Shown: positions 50,291 to 60,702 of the stretch, one piece after another | How the letters are laid out: every line of letters begins with the position of its first letter | Numbering within the stretch: the first letter of the stretch is position 1 | Source of the DNA: Rhodobacter capsulatus | Lineage (GTDB): Bacteria > Pseudomonadota > Alphaproteobacteria > Rhodobacterales > Rhodobacteraceae | DNA: 64,000 nt | Reading direction: 5' to 3' | NCBI RefSeq assembly: GCF_005144475.1 | Contig: NZ_SWJZ01000009.1 | Coordinates: 44,230-108,229 of the forward strand | Translations under genes and position numbers: made by a program | The notes under the pieces: model-generated | The model's database searches: none | What the model saw: the letters and a program-made list of their open reading frames with translations, nothing else | Told to the model about the DNA's origin: nothing

Positions 50291-50644
50291 ATGACCGATG
50301 TCTTTCGCCCCGGAAATGCCCTCACGGAACTGATCGGCCTGATCCGCTCGGGCGATGACTGGGAGTCGGGGCTGGTGGTGCGGGCGTTTGGCACAGGCGC
50401 CCATGTCGCGAAAGTCCATCACGCCTGCCATGGATCGCTGGATGCGGCGCGGGCTTTGCAAGAGGCGCTCTTGCCGGAATGGAGCGTGAGCCACAGCCAG
50501 ACCTCGTCCGAATGCTGGGTCTCGGTGTTGCGGCGGCCGGATCGCAGCTTTCGACCGCTGTGCAGGGGGGCAGGGCGGCCGGCCCAGGCCTGGCTACTGG
50601 CGATCCTTTATGCTGTCCAGGCCGAGAGAAACGAGACAACATGA
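50291..50644 (+). CDS. Unknown small protein, 117 aa
   Basis: The protein MTDVFRPGNALTELIGLIRSGDDW... contains VVRAFGTGAHVAKVHHACHGSLDAARALQEALLPEW and an Arg-rich end. I do not recognise a family. Its ATG is 2 nt after the PagL-like stop, suggesting translational coupling, and it precedes the universal stress gene. Confidence 0.55.
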   Translation: MTDVFRPGNALTELIGLIRSGDDWESGLVVRAFGTGAHVAKVHHACHGSLDAARALQEALLPEWSVSHSQTSSECWVSVLRRPDRSFRPLCRGAGRPAQAWLLAILYAVQAERNETT

Positions 50645-50704
50645 ACCGGCAGCGCCGGATCTCATGCCTGCAATCAAGGGTCAGACTGCAAGGAGGGCAG
50701 CCCT

Positions 50705-51556
50705 ATGAAACCGATCTGGAGAGACATCGCCGTTTTCATCGATGCGTCACCTGAGGGAGAGATCCTCGCAGGCCATGCGGTCAGGCTGGCCGCGCAGCAC
50801 CAGGCGCATCTGGTCGCGGTCTATGGCCTGTCGCGCCATGATGAAGGCGCAAGGATGCCGGGTTATATCCGCGGCAGGGCCGCCATCAGCAGCCTGATCG
50901 AGCGCGAAAAGGCAGAGGAGACCCGCAAGGTCGTCAGGGCCGGTCAGCGATTTGCAGAGCTGACGGCAGGGTCCGGGATCACCTCCGAATTCCGTATCGT
51001 CTGGCGTGACGATATGGGCGATGAAAAGGTGCTCAGGGCGCTGCATTGCGATCTGGCGATTGCCGCCCATCCAAGGCTCGCTGGCCTGCCGACAAGCTGG
51101 TCGGCCGAGCGCATCCTGATCGATTCCGGCCTGCCGGTGCTGATGATCCCGCAAGGCTGGCAGGGCGACACGATCGGTCAGAAGATTGTCATCGCCTGGA
51201 ATCGCAGCCGTGAGGCCCGGCGGGTGGTCAGCGACGCCATGCCCTTCATCGAGGCGGCGCAGAGCACGACCATCCTGACCGTCGATGCCGGGCGCGATCC
51301 CGACTATTACGGCGACGATCCAGGCTCTCACCTGCGCCAGCATCTCGCGCGCCATGATGTCAGCGCCGAGGTCACGAATGTCAGCTCGGCCGGGCTTTCC
51401 GTGGCTGAAACGATCTTGCAGCAGACCTCGCAGGCGGGGGCGGATCTCCTCGTTGTCGGCGCCTATAGCCGGCCCCGCGCCAGCGAAATCCTGTTTGGCG
51501 GCACGACAAGATCGCTTATCGGCGAGGCCCGGATCCCGATGCTGATGTCCGGCTGA
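50705..51556 (+). CDS. Universal stress protein (two-domain UspA)
   Basis: The 283-residue protein has two Usp domains. The first has WRDIAVFIDASPEGEILAGHAVRLAAQH (1-140) and the second KIVIAWNRSREARRVVSDAMPFI through GADLLVVGAYSRPRASEILFGGTTRSLIGEARIPMLM. The last segment resembles the ATP-binding G-x2-G-x9-G-(S/T) region. Usp proteins help survival in low-oxygen or starvation states. An AAGGAGGG ribosome site precedes the ATG. Similar genes near PHB and FNR-controlled operons suggest shared use. Confidence 0.88.
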   Translation: MKPIWRDIAVFIDASPEGEILAGHAVRLAAQHQAHLVAVYGLSRHDEGARMPGYIRGRAAISSLIEREKAEETRKVVRAGQRFAELTAGSGITSEFRIVWRDDMGDEKVLRALHCDLAIAAHPRLAGLPTSWSAERILIDSGLPVLMIPQGWQGDTIGQKIVIAWNRSREARRVVSDAMPFIEAAQSTTILTVDAGRDPDYYGDDPGSHLRQHLARHDVSAEVTNVSSAGLSVAETILQQTSQAGADLLVVGAYSRPRASEILFGGTTRSLIGEARIPMLMSG

Positions 51557-51567
51557 CCAGGGTCAGC

Positions 51568-51581
51568 GCCCCTCGGGGGGC
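51568..51581 (+). terminator. Terminator hairpin of the usp gene
   Basis: GCCCC and GGGGC flank a short loop and are followed by TTT, just beyond the usp stop. A short intrinsic terminator is likely. Confidence 0.4.
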
Positions 51582-51739
51582 TTTCGCCAATCGTTCAGGC
51601 GGGTCGCCAAAGCGACGACGCATCTCTGCAATCACCTGTATCGCGGCACGGGTTTCCGGGGTGTCTGGCGGCCTGTTGCGCTCTTGATTGCCCCGACAGA
51701 CGGGGGTGGTGCTTCCCTCGGTCGAACCCTGAGCGGGTG

Positions 51740-52345
51740 TCAGGGACCATCCGGTGGCATCATCGCATTCAGCAACGCCATTTCGAGCATATGGTATTGA
51801 TCCTCTTCCGGGATCGACACCAAATCCTGCGGGCACAGCACCGCCCGATGCGTCACAAAGCCGCTCAGCAGGCTGAGGGCAAAATGTGCCCTTCCCATAT
51901 CGGAATGGCCGAAGGCTCTGCTGAGGGGAATGGCAAGCGAGGCCTCGATAAAACCGGCAATGATGGTGCGGGCTTCGCTGCACAGGCTCGATTGTATCAG
52001 GAGGTGCAGCGGCCGGACATCCTCAAGCTTGCGGGGATTGCGCAGGAAGGCCAGATTGCAGATCCGCCGGATCATGGTTGCCCCATCCGGTTGCCCTGTC
52101 GCGATGTCGTCAATCGGCCCGAGCGCCAGCAGAGCATGGCGGAAGATCTCGGCCTTGGAGCCGAAAGCGCGATGGACATAGGCCACATCGACCTCGGCCG
52201 CCGCCGCAATATCGCGCAGGCTTGTGTCGGAATAGGGCATCCGGGCGAAAAGCAGCATGGCCGCATTCAGGATGCGCTCTTTCCCGCTTGTCGTCTGGAC
52301 GGGCGCGCGGGCGATATCGCTGGCTGGGGTCACATTTCTGGGCAT
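51740..52345 (-). CDS. TetR-family regulator of the ABC export operon
   Basis: The 201-residue protein has the TetR domain GKERILNAAMLLFARMPYSDTSLRDIAAAAEVDVAYVHRAFGSKAEIF (about 21-68) and a helical C-terminal ligand domain. It diverges from the HlyD-RbbA-YhhJ operon across about 260 nt. In that gap TTTCGTCCGG and CTTACGGAAA near 52358-52384 form a partial palindrome that could be the operator. Confidence 0.85.
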   Translation of the reverse strand: MPRNVTPASDIARAPVQTTSGKERILNAAMLLFARMPYSDTSLRDIAAAAEVDVAYVHRAFGSKAEIFRHALLALGPIDDIATGQPDGATMIRRICNLAFLRNPRKLEDVRPLHLLIQSSLCSEARTIIAGFIEASLAIPLSRAFGHSDMGRAHFALSLLSGFVTHRAVLCPQDLVSIPEEDQYHMLEMALLNAMMPPDGP

Positions 52346-52608
52346 GGGCGGGTTTGTTTCGTCCGGATTGTCTTACGGAAAGCAACTGGTGATTGTTCCT
52401 GGCGCGGTCGACGCACCTCTGGGCGGCTCCGAACAGGTTCTGGTATTTAGCCCTTCTGCTGTCGCGGAACAACCGGCACCGTGTTTCGGGATATTGGAAA
52501 TACAGGATTTCTGCCGGGTCATTGTGTGTTGACAAGTCCGGAGCCGGGGGTGAAAACCGCAGGGGAACAGGCGTTAAGCCTCCATCAGCACAGTGTCAGA
52601 GGCGGGTC

Positions 52609-53670
52609 ATGGCAAAGCGGAACGGAATCATCCTGGCGGGGCTGGCCGCAGCGGCGGCGCTTGGCTGGCTGGCCTGGGACAGGTTGCAGCCGGCGGGTCT
52701 GCCGGCGGGGTTCGCCTCGGCCAATGGCCGGATCGAGGCGACCGAGATTGATATCGCGGCCCTGACCGGCGGGCGGATTGCAGAGATTACCGCAGCCGAG
52801 GGCGATCTGGTCAAGGCGGGTGATCTGCTGGTGCAGATGGATGTGGTGCAGCTGAACGCGCAAAAGCGCCAGGCCGAGGCGCAGCTGGCCCGTGCCGAAA
52901 TCGGGGTCGAGACCGCAAAGGCCTTGGTCGCCCAGGCCGAGGCCCAGGAGCGCGCCGCGCAGGCTTCGGTCGATCAGGCGGCGGCGGTCGCCGATGCCGC
53001 CGCCCAGCGTTATGCGCGCAGCGTGCAGCTTGCGGCCAATGCCACCGTCTCGCAGCAGGTGCTCGATGATGATCTGGCGCGCGACCGCCAGGGCAAGGCC
53101 GGGCTCGCCTCGGCCGAGGCCAGCCATGCGGCGGCGCTCGCCGGGGTCAGCAGCGCCGAGGCCCGGGTCGTCGATGCCGGGGCTGCGGTCGAGGCGGCGA
53201 AGGCCTCGATCGATGCGATTCAGGCCAGCCTTGATGACGCGACTCTGACCGCGCCGCGCGCGGGCCGCATCCAGTACCGCATCGCGCAGGAGGGCGAGAT
53301 TGTCGGCTCCGGCGGGCGGATCCTCAGCCTCGTTGACCTGGGCGATGTCTATATGACCGTCTTCCTGCCGACCTCGCAGGTCGGTCGGGTGCAGGTCGGC
53401 TCTGAGGTGCGGCTGGTGATGGATGCGGCGCAGGAGCTGGTGATCCCGGCGACGGTCTCTTATGTCGCCGATGTGGCGCAGTTCACGCCGAAGACGGTCG
53501 AGACCGCCGATGAGCGCGAGAAGCTGATGTTCCGCGTCCGCGCCCGCATCGACCCGGAACTGCTGTCGCGCCATATTGAATATGTCAAAACCGGCCTGCC
53601 GGGCATGGCCTATCTGCGGCTTGACCCCAACGCCGCCTGGCCCGACTTTCTGGCCAATGTCGTGAAATGA
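52609..53670 (+). CDS. HlyD-family adaptor of an RbbA-type exporter
   Basis: The 353-residue membrane-anchored adaptor has an N-terminal helix ([17 protein letters not shown]), lipoyl halves ([31 protein letters not shown] and [35 protein letters not shown]) and a long Ala-rich coiled coil between. This YhiI/YbhG-like type always accompanies an RbbA/YhiH ATPase-permease. The ATG at 52609 is used; the frame extends upstream without a plausible start. The stop overlaps the next start (ATGA). Confidence 0.88.
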   Translation: MAKRNGIILAGLAAAAALGWLAWDRLQPAGLPAGFASANGRIEATEIDIAALTGGRIAEITAAEGDLVKAGDLLVQMDVVQLNAQKRQAEAQLARAEIGVETAKALVAQAEAQERAAQASVDQAAAVADAAAQRYARSVQLAANATVSQQVLDDDLARDRQGKAGLASAEASHAAALAGVSSAEARVVDAGAAVEAAKASIDAIQASLDDATLTAPRAGRIQYRIAQEGEIVGSGGRILSLVDLGDVYMTVFLPTSQVGRVQVGSEVRLVMDAAQELVIPATVSYVADVAQFTPKTVETADEREKLMFRVRARIDPELLSRHIEYVKTGLPGMAYLRLDPNAAWPDFLANVVK

Positions 53671-56417
53671 GCGGGTCCGTTTCTGGTGCAGTTGCCGGGG
53701 TCTCCGGCCTGACGCTGCGCTATGGCAAGGTCACGGCGCTTGACAATGTGACGCTGGAGATCCCTGAGGGGCGCATGGTCGGGCTGATCGGGCCAGACGG
53801 GGTCGGAAAGTCCAGCCTTCTGTCGCTGCTGGCCGGGGCACGTGTGATCCAGCAGGGCAAGGTCGAGGTTCTGGGCGGCGATATGCGCGATGTGGCGCAT
53901 CGCAACCGCGTCTGCCCCCGCACCGCCTATATGCCGCAGGGTCTGGGCAAGAACCTCTACCCGACGCTTTCGGTCGAAGAGAACCTTGATTTCTTCGGCT
54001 CGCTTTTCGGTCATGACAAGGCCGAACGCGAGCGGCGGATTACCGATCTGCTGGCTGCGACCGGCATGACGCCGTTCCGGTCGCGCCCGGCGTCAAAGCT
54101 GTCGGGCGGCATGAAGCAAAAGCTGGGTCTGTGCTGCGCGCTGATCCATGATCCCGATTTCCTGATTCTTGACGAGCCGACCACCGGCGTCGATCCGCTG
54201 TCGCGCCGCCAGTTCTGGGATCTGATCGACCGCATCCGCGCGACACGGCCGGGGATGAGCGTGATCACCGCCACCGCCTATATGGAAGAGGCCGCGCGCT
54301 TCGACTGGCTGGTTGCGATGAATGCGGGCCGGGTGCTGGCCACCGGCACCACCAACGATCTGCTGTCGCGGACCGGGGCCGACACGCTTGATGCAGCCTT
54401 CATCGCGCTTTTGCCCGAAGAAGACCGGGGCGAAGACAGTGCCGTGGTGATCCCGCCGCGGACCACCGATGACAGCGATATCGCCATCGAGGCCGAGGGG
54501 CTGACGCAGCGCTTTGGCGATTTCGTGGCGGTCGATAATGTTTCCTTCCGCATCCCTAGGGGTGAGATTTTCGGCTTTCTGGGTTCGAACGGCTGCGGCA
54601 AGACGACGACGATGAAGATGCTCACCGGGCTTCTGGAGCCGAGTGAGGGCCGGGCAAAGCTTTTCGGCCATGAGGTCGATGCAAGCGATCTGTCGGTGCG
54701 CCGCCGGGTCGGGTTCATGTCGCAGGCCTTCTCGCTCTATTCCGAGCTGACGGTGCGTCAGAACCTTGATCTGCACGCGCGGCTTTTCGATATGGCGGCC
54801 GAGAAGATCCCCGCCAGGGTTGACGAGATGATCGCCCGGTTCGATCTGGGCGACGTGACCGACAGCCTGCCCGAGGCGTTGCCGCTGGGTATCCGCCAGC
54901 GGCTTTCGCTGGCGGTGGCGATGATCCATGCGCCCGAGATCCTGATCCTTGACGAGCCGACCTCGGGGGTGGACCCGGTGGCGCGCAACGGCTTCTGGCG
55001 CATTCTGGCGGAACTATCGCGCAAGGATGGCGTGACGATCTTTGTCTCGACCCATTTCATGAACGAGGCGGAATGGTGCGACCGCATCAGCCTGATGCAT
55101 GCGGGCAAGGTGCTGGTCTCGGACACCGCCGAGGGGATCACGAAAGCCAAAGGTTGCGCCACGCTGGAAGACGCGTTCATCGCCTATCTTGAAGAGGCGA
55201 TTGGCGAGACGGCACCCGCCCCCGCCGCTGCGCCCGAGGCCGCGCCCGAGGCCCCCGCAGCCGGGGTGACCCATCACGCGCAGCAATCCGGCTTCAGCCT
55301 GCGGCGACTGCTTAGCTATTCGCAGCTGGAAAGCCTGCAATTGCAGCGCGATCCGATCCGGCTGACCATGGCGTTGGTCGGCAGCCTTCTTCTGATGATC
55401 GTGGTGGGGCTGGGCATCAACATGGATGTCGAGGATCTGACCTTCGCCGCCCTTGACCGCGACCAGACCACCACCAGCCGCAATTATATCGCCGATATTG
55501 CGGGATCGCGCTATTTCATCGAACAGCCGGCCCTGACAAGTTACGACGAGATCGACGCAAGAATGCGCTCGGGCGAGCTGGCGCTGGCGATCGAGATCCC
55601 GCCCGGCTTTGCCGCCGATATCGCGGCAGGCAGGGATGTGCAGGTCGGGGCCTGGTTCGACGGCGCCAACCCCAGCCGCGCCAATACGGTGCAGGGCTAT
55701 GTGCAGGGCATGCATGCCGACTGGATCACACGTCAGGCGCGTCAGCTTTACGGTGACAAGGCGAGCGGCGGCAGTTTCGAACTGGTGACCCGATACCGCT
55801 ACAACCCCGACGTGCGCAGCCTGAATGCGATGGTCCCGGCGATCATCCCGCTGCTTTTGCTGATGATCCCGGCGATCCTGACCACGCTTTCGGTCGCGCG
55901 TGAACGCGAACTGGGCTCGATCATCAATTTCTACGTCACGCCGGTGACGCGGCTGGAATTTCTGCTTGGCAAACAGCTGCCCTATATCGCGCTGGCCATG
56001 CTGAATTTCTTCCTGATGATGGCCATGGCGGTCACATTCTTCGCAGTGCCCTTCAACGGCAGTTTTCTGGGCTTTACCCTTTCGGCGCTGATCTATGTCA
56101 CCGCGACCACGGCGCTTGGTTTTCTGGTGTCGGTCTTCATCGCAAGTCAGGTCGCGGCGCTGTTCGCGACCGCCATGCTGACGATGATCCCGGCGGTCAG
56201 CTATTCGGGTTTGATCTACCCGGTCTCTTCGCTGTCGGGTTTTGGCCGGGTTCTGGGCGAGATCTACCCCTCGACCTGGTTTATCACCGCCGCGCGGGGG
56301 GCTTTCTCCAAGGCCTTCGGAATGGCGGAACTGGCCGGGCCGATGCTGGCCATGGGCATCGCCATTCCGGTGATTATCGGGCTGGCGGCGGCCTTCCTGG
56401 AAAAACAGGCGAAGTGA
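53667..56417 (+). CDS. rbbA: RbbA/YhiH-like ABC ATPase-permease fusion
   Basis: The 916-residue protein fuses two ATPase domains to a permease. NBD1 has GPDGVGKSS, signature [11 protein letters not shown] and [16 protein letters not shown]2 (about 275-500) has [12 protein letters not shown], a degenerate signature [11 protein letters not shown] and [13 protein letters not shown]. An Ala/Pro linker (about 515-535) leads to an ABC-2 permease with one N-terminal helix and five C-terminal helices. E. coli RbbA was described as ribosome-associated, but this layout with a HlyD adaptor indicates export, as in YhiH and YbhF. Confidence 0.9.
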   Translation: MSGSVSGAVAGVSGLTLRYGKVTALDNVTLEIPEGRMVGLIGPDGVGKSSLLSLLAGARVIQQGKVEVLGGDMRDVAHRNRVCPRTAYMPQGLGKNLYPTLSVEENLDFFGSLFGHDKAERERRITDLLAATGMTPFRSRPASKLSGGMKQKLGLCCALIHDPDFLILDEPTTGVDPLSRRQFWDLIDRIRATRPGMSVITATAYMEEAARFDWLVAMNAGRVLATGTTNDLLSRTGADTLDAAFIALLPEEDRGEDSAVVIPPRTTDDSDIAIEAEGLTQRFGDFVAVDNVSFRIPRGEIFGFLGSNGCGKTTTMKMLTGLLEPSEGRAKLFGHEVDASDLSVRRRVGFMSQAFSLYSELTVRQNLDLHARLFDMAAEKIPARVDEMIARFDLGDVTDSLPEALPLGIRQRLSLAVAMIHAPEILILDEPTSGVDPVARNGFWRILAELSRKDGVTIFVSTHFMNEAEWCDRISLMHAGKVLVSDTAEGITKAKGCATLEDAFIAYLEEAIGETAPAPAAAPEAAPEAPAAGVTHHAQQSGFSLRRLLSYSQLESLQLQRDPIRLTMALVGSLLLMIVVGLGINMDVEDLTFAALDRDQTTTSRNYIADIAGSRYFIEQPALTSYDEIDARMRSGELALAIEIPPGFAADIAAGRDVQVGAWFDGANPSRANTVQGYVQGMHADWITRQARQLYGDKASGGSFELVTRYRYNPDVRSLNAMVPAIIPLLLLMIPAILTTLSVARERELGSIINFYVTPVTRLEFLLGKQLPYIALAMLNFFLMMAMAVTFFAVPFNGSFLGFTLSALIYVTATTALGFLVSVFIASQVAALFATAMLTMIPAVSYSGLIYPVSSLSGFGRVLGEIYPSTWFITAARGAFSKAFGMAELAGPMLAMGIAIPVIIGLAAAFLEKQAK

Positions 56418-56424
56418 GGGGCGG

Positions 56425-57537
56425 ATGAACCTGCGCAACACCTTCAATCTGGGCGTCAAGGAATTGCGCGGGCTCTGGCGCGATCCGGTGATGCTGGTGC
56501 TGATCGTCTATTCCTTTTCGCTCTCGATCTGGACCTCTGCGAACGTCTCGCCCGAGGCGCTGACGAATGCCGCGATCTCGATCGTGGATGAGGATCAGTC
56601 GCATCTCTCCGCCCGCATCACCTCGGCCTTTTATCCGCCCTATTTTGTCGAGCCGCAGATGACCACGACGGCCGAGATGGATCGGCGGATGGATCAGGGG
56701 CTGGATACTTTTGCGCTGAACATCCCACCGGATTTCGCGCGCGATGTGCTGGCCGGAAAAAACCCGGCGATCCAGCTGAATATCGACGCGACAAGGATGA
56801 GCCAGGCCTTCACCGGCGGCGGCTATATCCAGCAGATCGTGTCCTCCGAGGTTTCGGAATATGTGGCGGGCTACCGGGCCGAGACCGCGCTGCCGGTCGA
56901 TCTGGCGCTCCGCGCGCGGTATAATCCCTCGCTGGATCCGAAGTGGTTCGGCGCGATTTCCGCCGTGATCCGGTCGATCACCATGCTGTCGCTGGTGCTG
57001 ACCGGCGCGGCGCTGATCCGCGAAAAGGAACATGGCACGGTCGAGCACCTGCTGGTCATGCCCGTCACCACGACCGAGATCATGTTTTCCAAGATCTGGT
57101 CGATGGGGCTGGTGGTGCTGCTGGGGTCGATCTTTTCGCTAAGTGTTGTGGTGCAGGCGCTGATGGCGGTTCCGGTGCAGGGCTCGGTCGTGCTGTTTCT
57201 TGCGGGCGCGGTGCTGATGGTTTTCGCCATGACGGGGCTTGGAATTTTCCTTGCTACCATCGCCGGGTCGATGCCGCAATTCGCGCTTTTGCTGATGATG
57301 GCGCTTTTGCCGCTGCAGGTGCTGTCAGGCGCGATGACGCCGCGGGAATCCATGCCAGAGATCATCCAGACCATCATGCTTGCAGCCCCCAACACGCATT
57401 TCATCATCCTCTCGCAGGGCATCTTGTTCCGAGGTGCCGGGCTTGACGTGGTCTGGCCCCAGTTCGCGGCGCTGGCGGCGATCGGGGTGGCGCTGTTCTG
57501 GCTGGCACTGATACGATTCAAGAAATTCCTGCGGTAA
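56425..57537 (+). CDS. ABC-2 permease (YhhJ-like)
   Basis: The 370-residue protein has an N-terminal helix after NLGVKELRGLWRDPVMLVLIVYSFSLSIW, a large periplasmic domain (about 50-190) and five C-terminal helices, with the coupling segment LIREKEHGTVEHLLVMPVTTTEIM. It pairs with the permease part of the RbbA-like protein. GAGGGG lies 5 nt upstream. It is the third gene of the export operon. Confidence 0.9.
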   Translation: MNLRNTFNLGVKELRGLWRDPVMLVLIVYSFSLSIWTSANVSPEALTNAAISIVDEDQSHLSARITSAFYPPYFVEPQMTTTAEMDRRMDQGLDTFALNIPPDFARDVLAGKNPAIQLNIDATRMSQAFTGGGYIQQIVSSEVSEYVAGYRAETALPVDLALRARYNPSLDPKWFGAISAVIRSITMLSLVLTGAALIREKEHGTVEHLLVMPVTTTEIMFSKIWSMGLVVLLGSIFSLSVVVQALMAVPVQGSVVLFLAGAVLMVFAMTGLGIFLATIAGSMPQFALLLMMALLPLQVLSGAMTPRESMPEIIQTIMLAAPNTHFIILSQGILFRGAGLDVVWPQFAALAAIGVALFWLALIRFKKFLR

Positions 57538-57542
57538 GGCAT

Positions 57543-58622
57543 ATGTTGGGCCGCCTGCTTCTGATCCTGACGCTTGCGCTTGCAGGCTGCGCTGCGCGTC
57601 CGGGGCCGGAAGTTCTGGCCCCCGATGCCGGTGCCCTGCCCGAGGGCGCCCGCCTTGTCCGGGTGCTGACCATGACCACCCGCGCGCCCGAGGCAAATCT
57701 GCCGGGGGCCTTTGGCGACTCTCGCTCCATCCGGCCAAGCTGGCTGGAATACGAGGTCTCGGTGCCGCCTGGCCATCGGCCGGGAAAGATTGAATGGCCG
57801 GATCGCAATGGCAGCAGCGCCGACCGGAATTTCGTGATGCGCAGCCGGCAGACGCTTAGCCGTGACGCCTTTGCAAAGCGTCTCTCGCGCGAGGGGGTCG
57901 GGCTTTATGTCCACGGCTTCAACACCCGCTTTCATGAGGCCTTGTTCCGCACCGCGCAGCTTTCGGTCGATGCGCATATCGAGGAAAAGCCTGTCCTTTT
58001 TACATGGCCCTCGGCAGGCTATCCGGGCGCCTATCTGGCTGATCGTGACGCGTCTGACTTTTCCCGCGCGGCGCTTGCCGATCTGCTGCGGCTTTTGACA
58101 AAGGGTCGGTCCGCTTCCGACGCGGTGCCGGTGCTGGCTCACAGCATGGGCGCGCGGCTGACGATGGAGACGCTGGTGCAACTGCGTCTTGCCGGGCGGG
58201 ACGATGTGCTGGACCGGATCGAGGTCATCCTTGCCGCCCCGGATATTGATATCGATCTTTTCCGCGCCCAGATGGTCAGCCTTGGGCCGATGAAGCATCC
58301 CATCACGGTGCTCGTCTCCTCGGACGATCTGGCGCTGAAACTGTCGTCGCAGCTTTCGGTACGTCGGATACGGCTTGGGCTTGTCGATGTGCGTGATCCG
58401 GCGGTCCAGCGCCTGGCGGTCGCGACCGGAATACGGATCGTGGATATTACCGATATTCCGACCGATGATCCCGCCCACAGCCGCTATGTCGGCCTGCTTT
58501 CCGGCGAGGCCGGGGCTGTGGTTGAAAACACCCTTTTCGGTGAGGTACGCTTGGCTGGGGCCATTGTCTTCAATCAGGTCGGTGGTGTCTTCACTGGCAT
58601 CGGTGATGTGCTGGCGGATTGA
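57543..58622 (+). CDS. DUF900-type alpha/beta-hydrolase lipoprotein
   Basis: The 359-residue protein has a lipoprotein signal (LLLILTLALAGC) and an alpha/beta-hydrolase fold of the DUF900 type: oxyanion segment GLYVHGFNTRFHEALFRTAQL, nucleophile motif VLAHSMGARLTMETL, and VILAAPDIDIDLFRAQM. The catalytic His near the C-terminus cannot be fixed. It starts 5 nt after the permease gene and ends before the FNR-type promoter, so it belongs to the export operon. Substrate unknown. Confidence 0.8.
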   Translation: MLGRLLLILTLALAGCAARPGPEVLAPDAGALPEGARLVRVLTMTTRAPEANLPGAFGDSRSIRPSWLEYEVSVPPGHRPGKIEWPDRNGSSADRNFVMRSRQTLSRDAFAKRLSREGVGLYVHGFNTRFHEALFRTAQLSVDAHIEEKPVLFTWPSAGYPGAYLADRDASDFSRAALADLLRLLTKGRSASDAVPVLAHSMGARLTMETLVQLRLAGRDDVLDRIEVILAAPDIDIDLFRAQMVSLGPMKHPITVLVSSDDLALKLSSQLSVRRIRLGLVDVRDPAVQRLAVATGIRIVDITDIPTDDPAHSRYVGLLSGEAGAVVENTLFGEVRLAGAIVFNQVGGVFTGIGDVLAD

Positions 58623-58875
58623 GGCCGCGGCCTTGGCCCGGCGTTGGTGCCAGCGGCATTGGCCGGGTCATGGCCTCGACGTCGCGCCGTTTTGCCGGTA
58701 ATCGTCCATGATGATCAGGGCAGGGACAGGGGATTCCGTGTCCGCCGCCGGACGCCGATGCTTTGCCTGTTCAGTCCGGGGGCGGCTGTTTCGGCGGTTT
58801 GACGGCGCTTTACGACATGTCGTCGGCATCGGGCCTTGGGCGCAATGCCTATGTTCAAGAAAAATCTTGAACTCT

Positions 58876-58889
58876 TTGATTTCGATCAA
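58876..58889 (+). promoter_or_regulatory. FNR/Crp-type box before phaC
   Basis: TTGATTTCGATCAA is a perfect TTGAT-N4-ATCAA site. A possible -10 (TAACTT at about 58911) places the box near -41.5, the class II activator position. The gap 58623-58940 holds nothing else that I can support. Confidence 0.75.
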
Positions 58890-58940
58890 CACTCGTTGAT
58901 AGTTCTGTGCTAACTTCCGCCGGTAAATTGGAGACGCGAC

Positions 58941-60698
58941 ATGGCCCTTACTCCCAAATCAGATGGCTCGGGTGCAACCGGCGATGAAAGCCTTGGCATC
59001 GAGGCTTTTCAGGCCGTTGACCGCATACGAGAGGCGCTCTCGGGACAGCTCAGCGGCGGGGTCTCGCCCGGCTCGCTGATGATGGCCTATGTCGACTGGG
59101 CCTTTCATCTGGCGCAGGCACCGGGCAAGCAGATGGAACTGGGCGTCAAGGCGGGCCGCAAATGGCAGCGTCTCATGGCGCATCTGATGGCCTCGGCGAT
59201 GGATCCGCAGGCCGCGCCGGTCATCACGCCCTTGCCGGGCGACCGCCGTTTCGCCGGTGAAGCCTGGGCGAAACCGCCCTTCAGCTGGATGTCGCAGGCT
59301 TTCCTGCTGCAGCAGCAATGGCTGCATAACGTCACCCATGAGGTTCCGGGCGTGACGAAGCACCACGAGGATGTGGTGTCTTTTGCCGCGAAACAGATCC
59401 TTGATGTCTGTGCGCCTTCGAACAACCCTTTTACCAATCCCGAGGTTGTGGCACGGACCTGGGCTACCGGAGGCATGAACCTTGTGAAGGGCTGGCAGAA
59501 CTGGCTGCAGGACGTCGTCCGCCAGATCCGGCAGGAGCCGCCAGAGGGTGTCGAGGCCTTTACACCGGGTCGCGATGTGGCGGTGACGCCGGGCAAGGTA
59601 ATCTTCCGCAACCACCTGATCGAACTGATCCAGTATACGCCCACGACAGAAACCGTGCACCCCGAGCCGGTGCTGATCGTTCCGGCCTGGATCATGAAAT
59701 ACTATATCCTCGACCTCAGCCCGGAGAATTCCCTGATCCGCTGGCTGGTGGCGCAGGGCCACACGGTTTTCGCCATTTCCTGGCGCAATCCGGGTGCAGA
59801 GGATCGTGATCTGACGCTGGAGGATTATCGCCGGCTGGGCGTGATGGCCGCGTTGGATGAGATCACCCGTCTAATGCCCGATCAGAAAATCCACGCCACC
59901 GGCTATTGTCTGGGTGGCACTTTGCTGTCGATCGCGGCGGCTGCCATGGCGGGGAAGGGGGACGCGCGTCTCGCCTCGCTGACGCAGCTTGCCGCGCAGG
60001 TCGATTTCGCCGAACCGGGCGAGCTTGCGTTGTTCATCGACCCAAGCCAGCTGCATCTTCTTGAAAGCATGATGTGGAACCGCGGCTATCTCTCTGCCGA
60101 TCAGATGGCGGGGGCGTTTCAGCTTTTGCGCTCGAATGACCTCATCTGGTCCCGGATGGTGCGCGATTACATGATGGGCGAGCGGACGGCGATGAATGAT
60201 CTCATGGCCTGGAATGCCGACAGCACCCGGATGCCCTATCGGATGCATGCCGAATATCTGCGCAGGCTTTATCTGAATAATGAGCTTTCTTCGGGACGCT
60301 TCACCGCCGGGGGCAAGACAGTTCTGTTGCAGAACATCCGGGTGCCGATCTTTGCCGTCGGGACCGAGCGCGATCATGTCGCACCCTGGAAGTCGGTCTA
60401 CAAAATCCACCAGTTCACCGATTGCGAGGTGACTTTCGCGCTGACGTCGGGCGGGCATAATGCGGGGATCGTCTCTCCTCCCGGTCACCCGCGCCGCCGC
60501 TACCGGCTGGCGACCCGCGCCCATGACGACGCGCTTTTGCCGCCCGAGACCTGGGTCGAGGCCAATCCTGCAACCGAGGGTTCGTGGTGGACGCCCTGGC
60601 AGGCCTGGCTTGCCGCGCGTTCGGGTGCCCCCGCCGCGCCGCCCGCAATGGGCAACGCGCTGGCAGATGCGCCCGGCACATATGTTTTCCAGAGGTGA
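58941..60698 (+). CDS. phaC: Poly-3-hydroxyalkanoate synthase
   Basis: The 585-residue protein polymerises hydroxyacyl-CoA into PHB granules. The lipase-like box HATGYCLGGTLLSIAAAAM holds the catalytic Cys, VGTERDHVAPW the Asp and LTSGGHNAGIVSPPGHPRRRY the His. The N-terminal domain (AFHLAQAPGKQMELGVKAGRKW, KPPFSWMSQAFLL) is typical of class I synthases. GGAG lies 7-8 nt before the ATG. It is the first gene of an operon with MaoC-Pta, AckA and FabI behind an FNR-type box. Confidence 0.93.
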   Translation: MALTPKSDGSGATGDESLGIEAFQAVDRIREALSGQLSGGVSPGSLMMAYVDWAFHLAQAPGKQMELGVKAGRKWQRLMAHLMASAMDPQAAPVITPLPGDRRFAGEAWAKPPFSWMSQAFLLQQQWLHNVTHEVPGVTKHHEDVVSFAAKQILDVCAPSNNPFTNPEVVARTWATGGMNLVKGWQNWLQDVVRQIRQEPPEGVEAFTPGRDVAVTPGKVIFRNHLIELIQYTPTTETVHPEPVLIVPAWIMKYYILDLSPENSLIRWLVAQGHTVFAISWRNPGAEDRDLTLEDYRRLGVMAALDEITRLMPDQKIHATGYCLGGTLLSIAAAAMAGKGDARLASLTQLAAQVDFAEPGELALFIDPSQLHLLESMMWNRGYLSADQMAGAFQLLRSNDLIWSRMVRDYMMGERTAMNDLMAWNADSTRMPYRMHAEYLRRLYLNNELSSGRFTAGGKTVLLQNIRVPIFAVGTERDHVAPWKSVYKIHQFTDCEVTFALTSGGHNAGIVSPPGHPRRRYRLATRAHDDALLPPETWVEANPATEGSWWTPWQAWLAARSGAPAAPPAMGNALADAPGTYVFQR

Positions 60699-60702
60699 CA
60701 AG

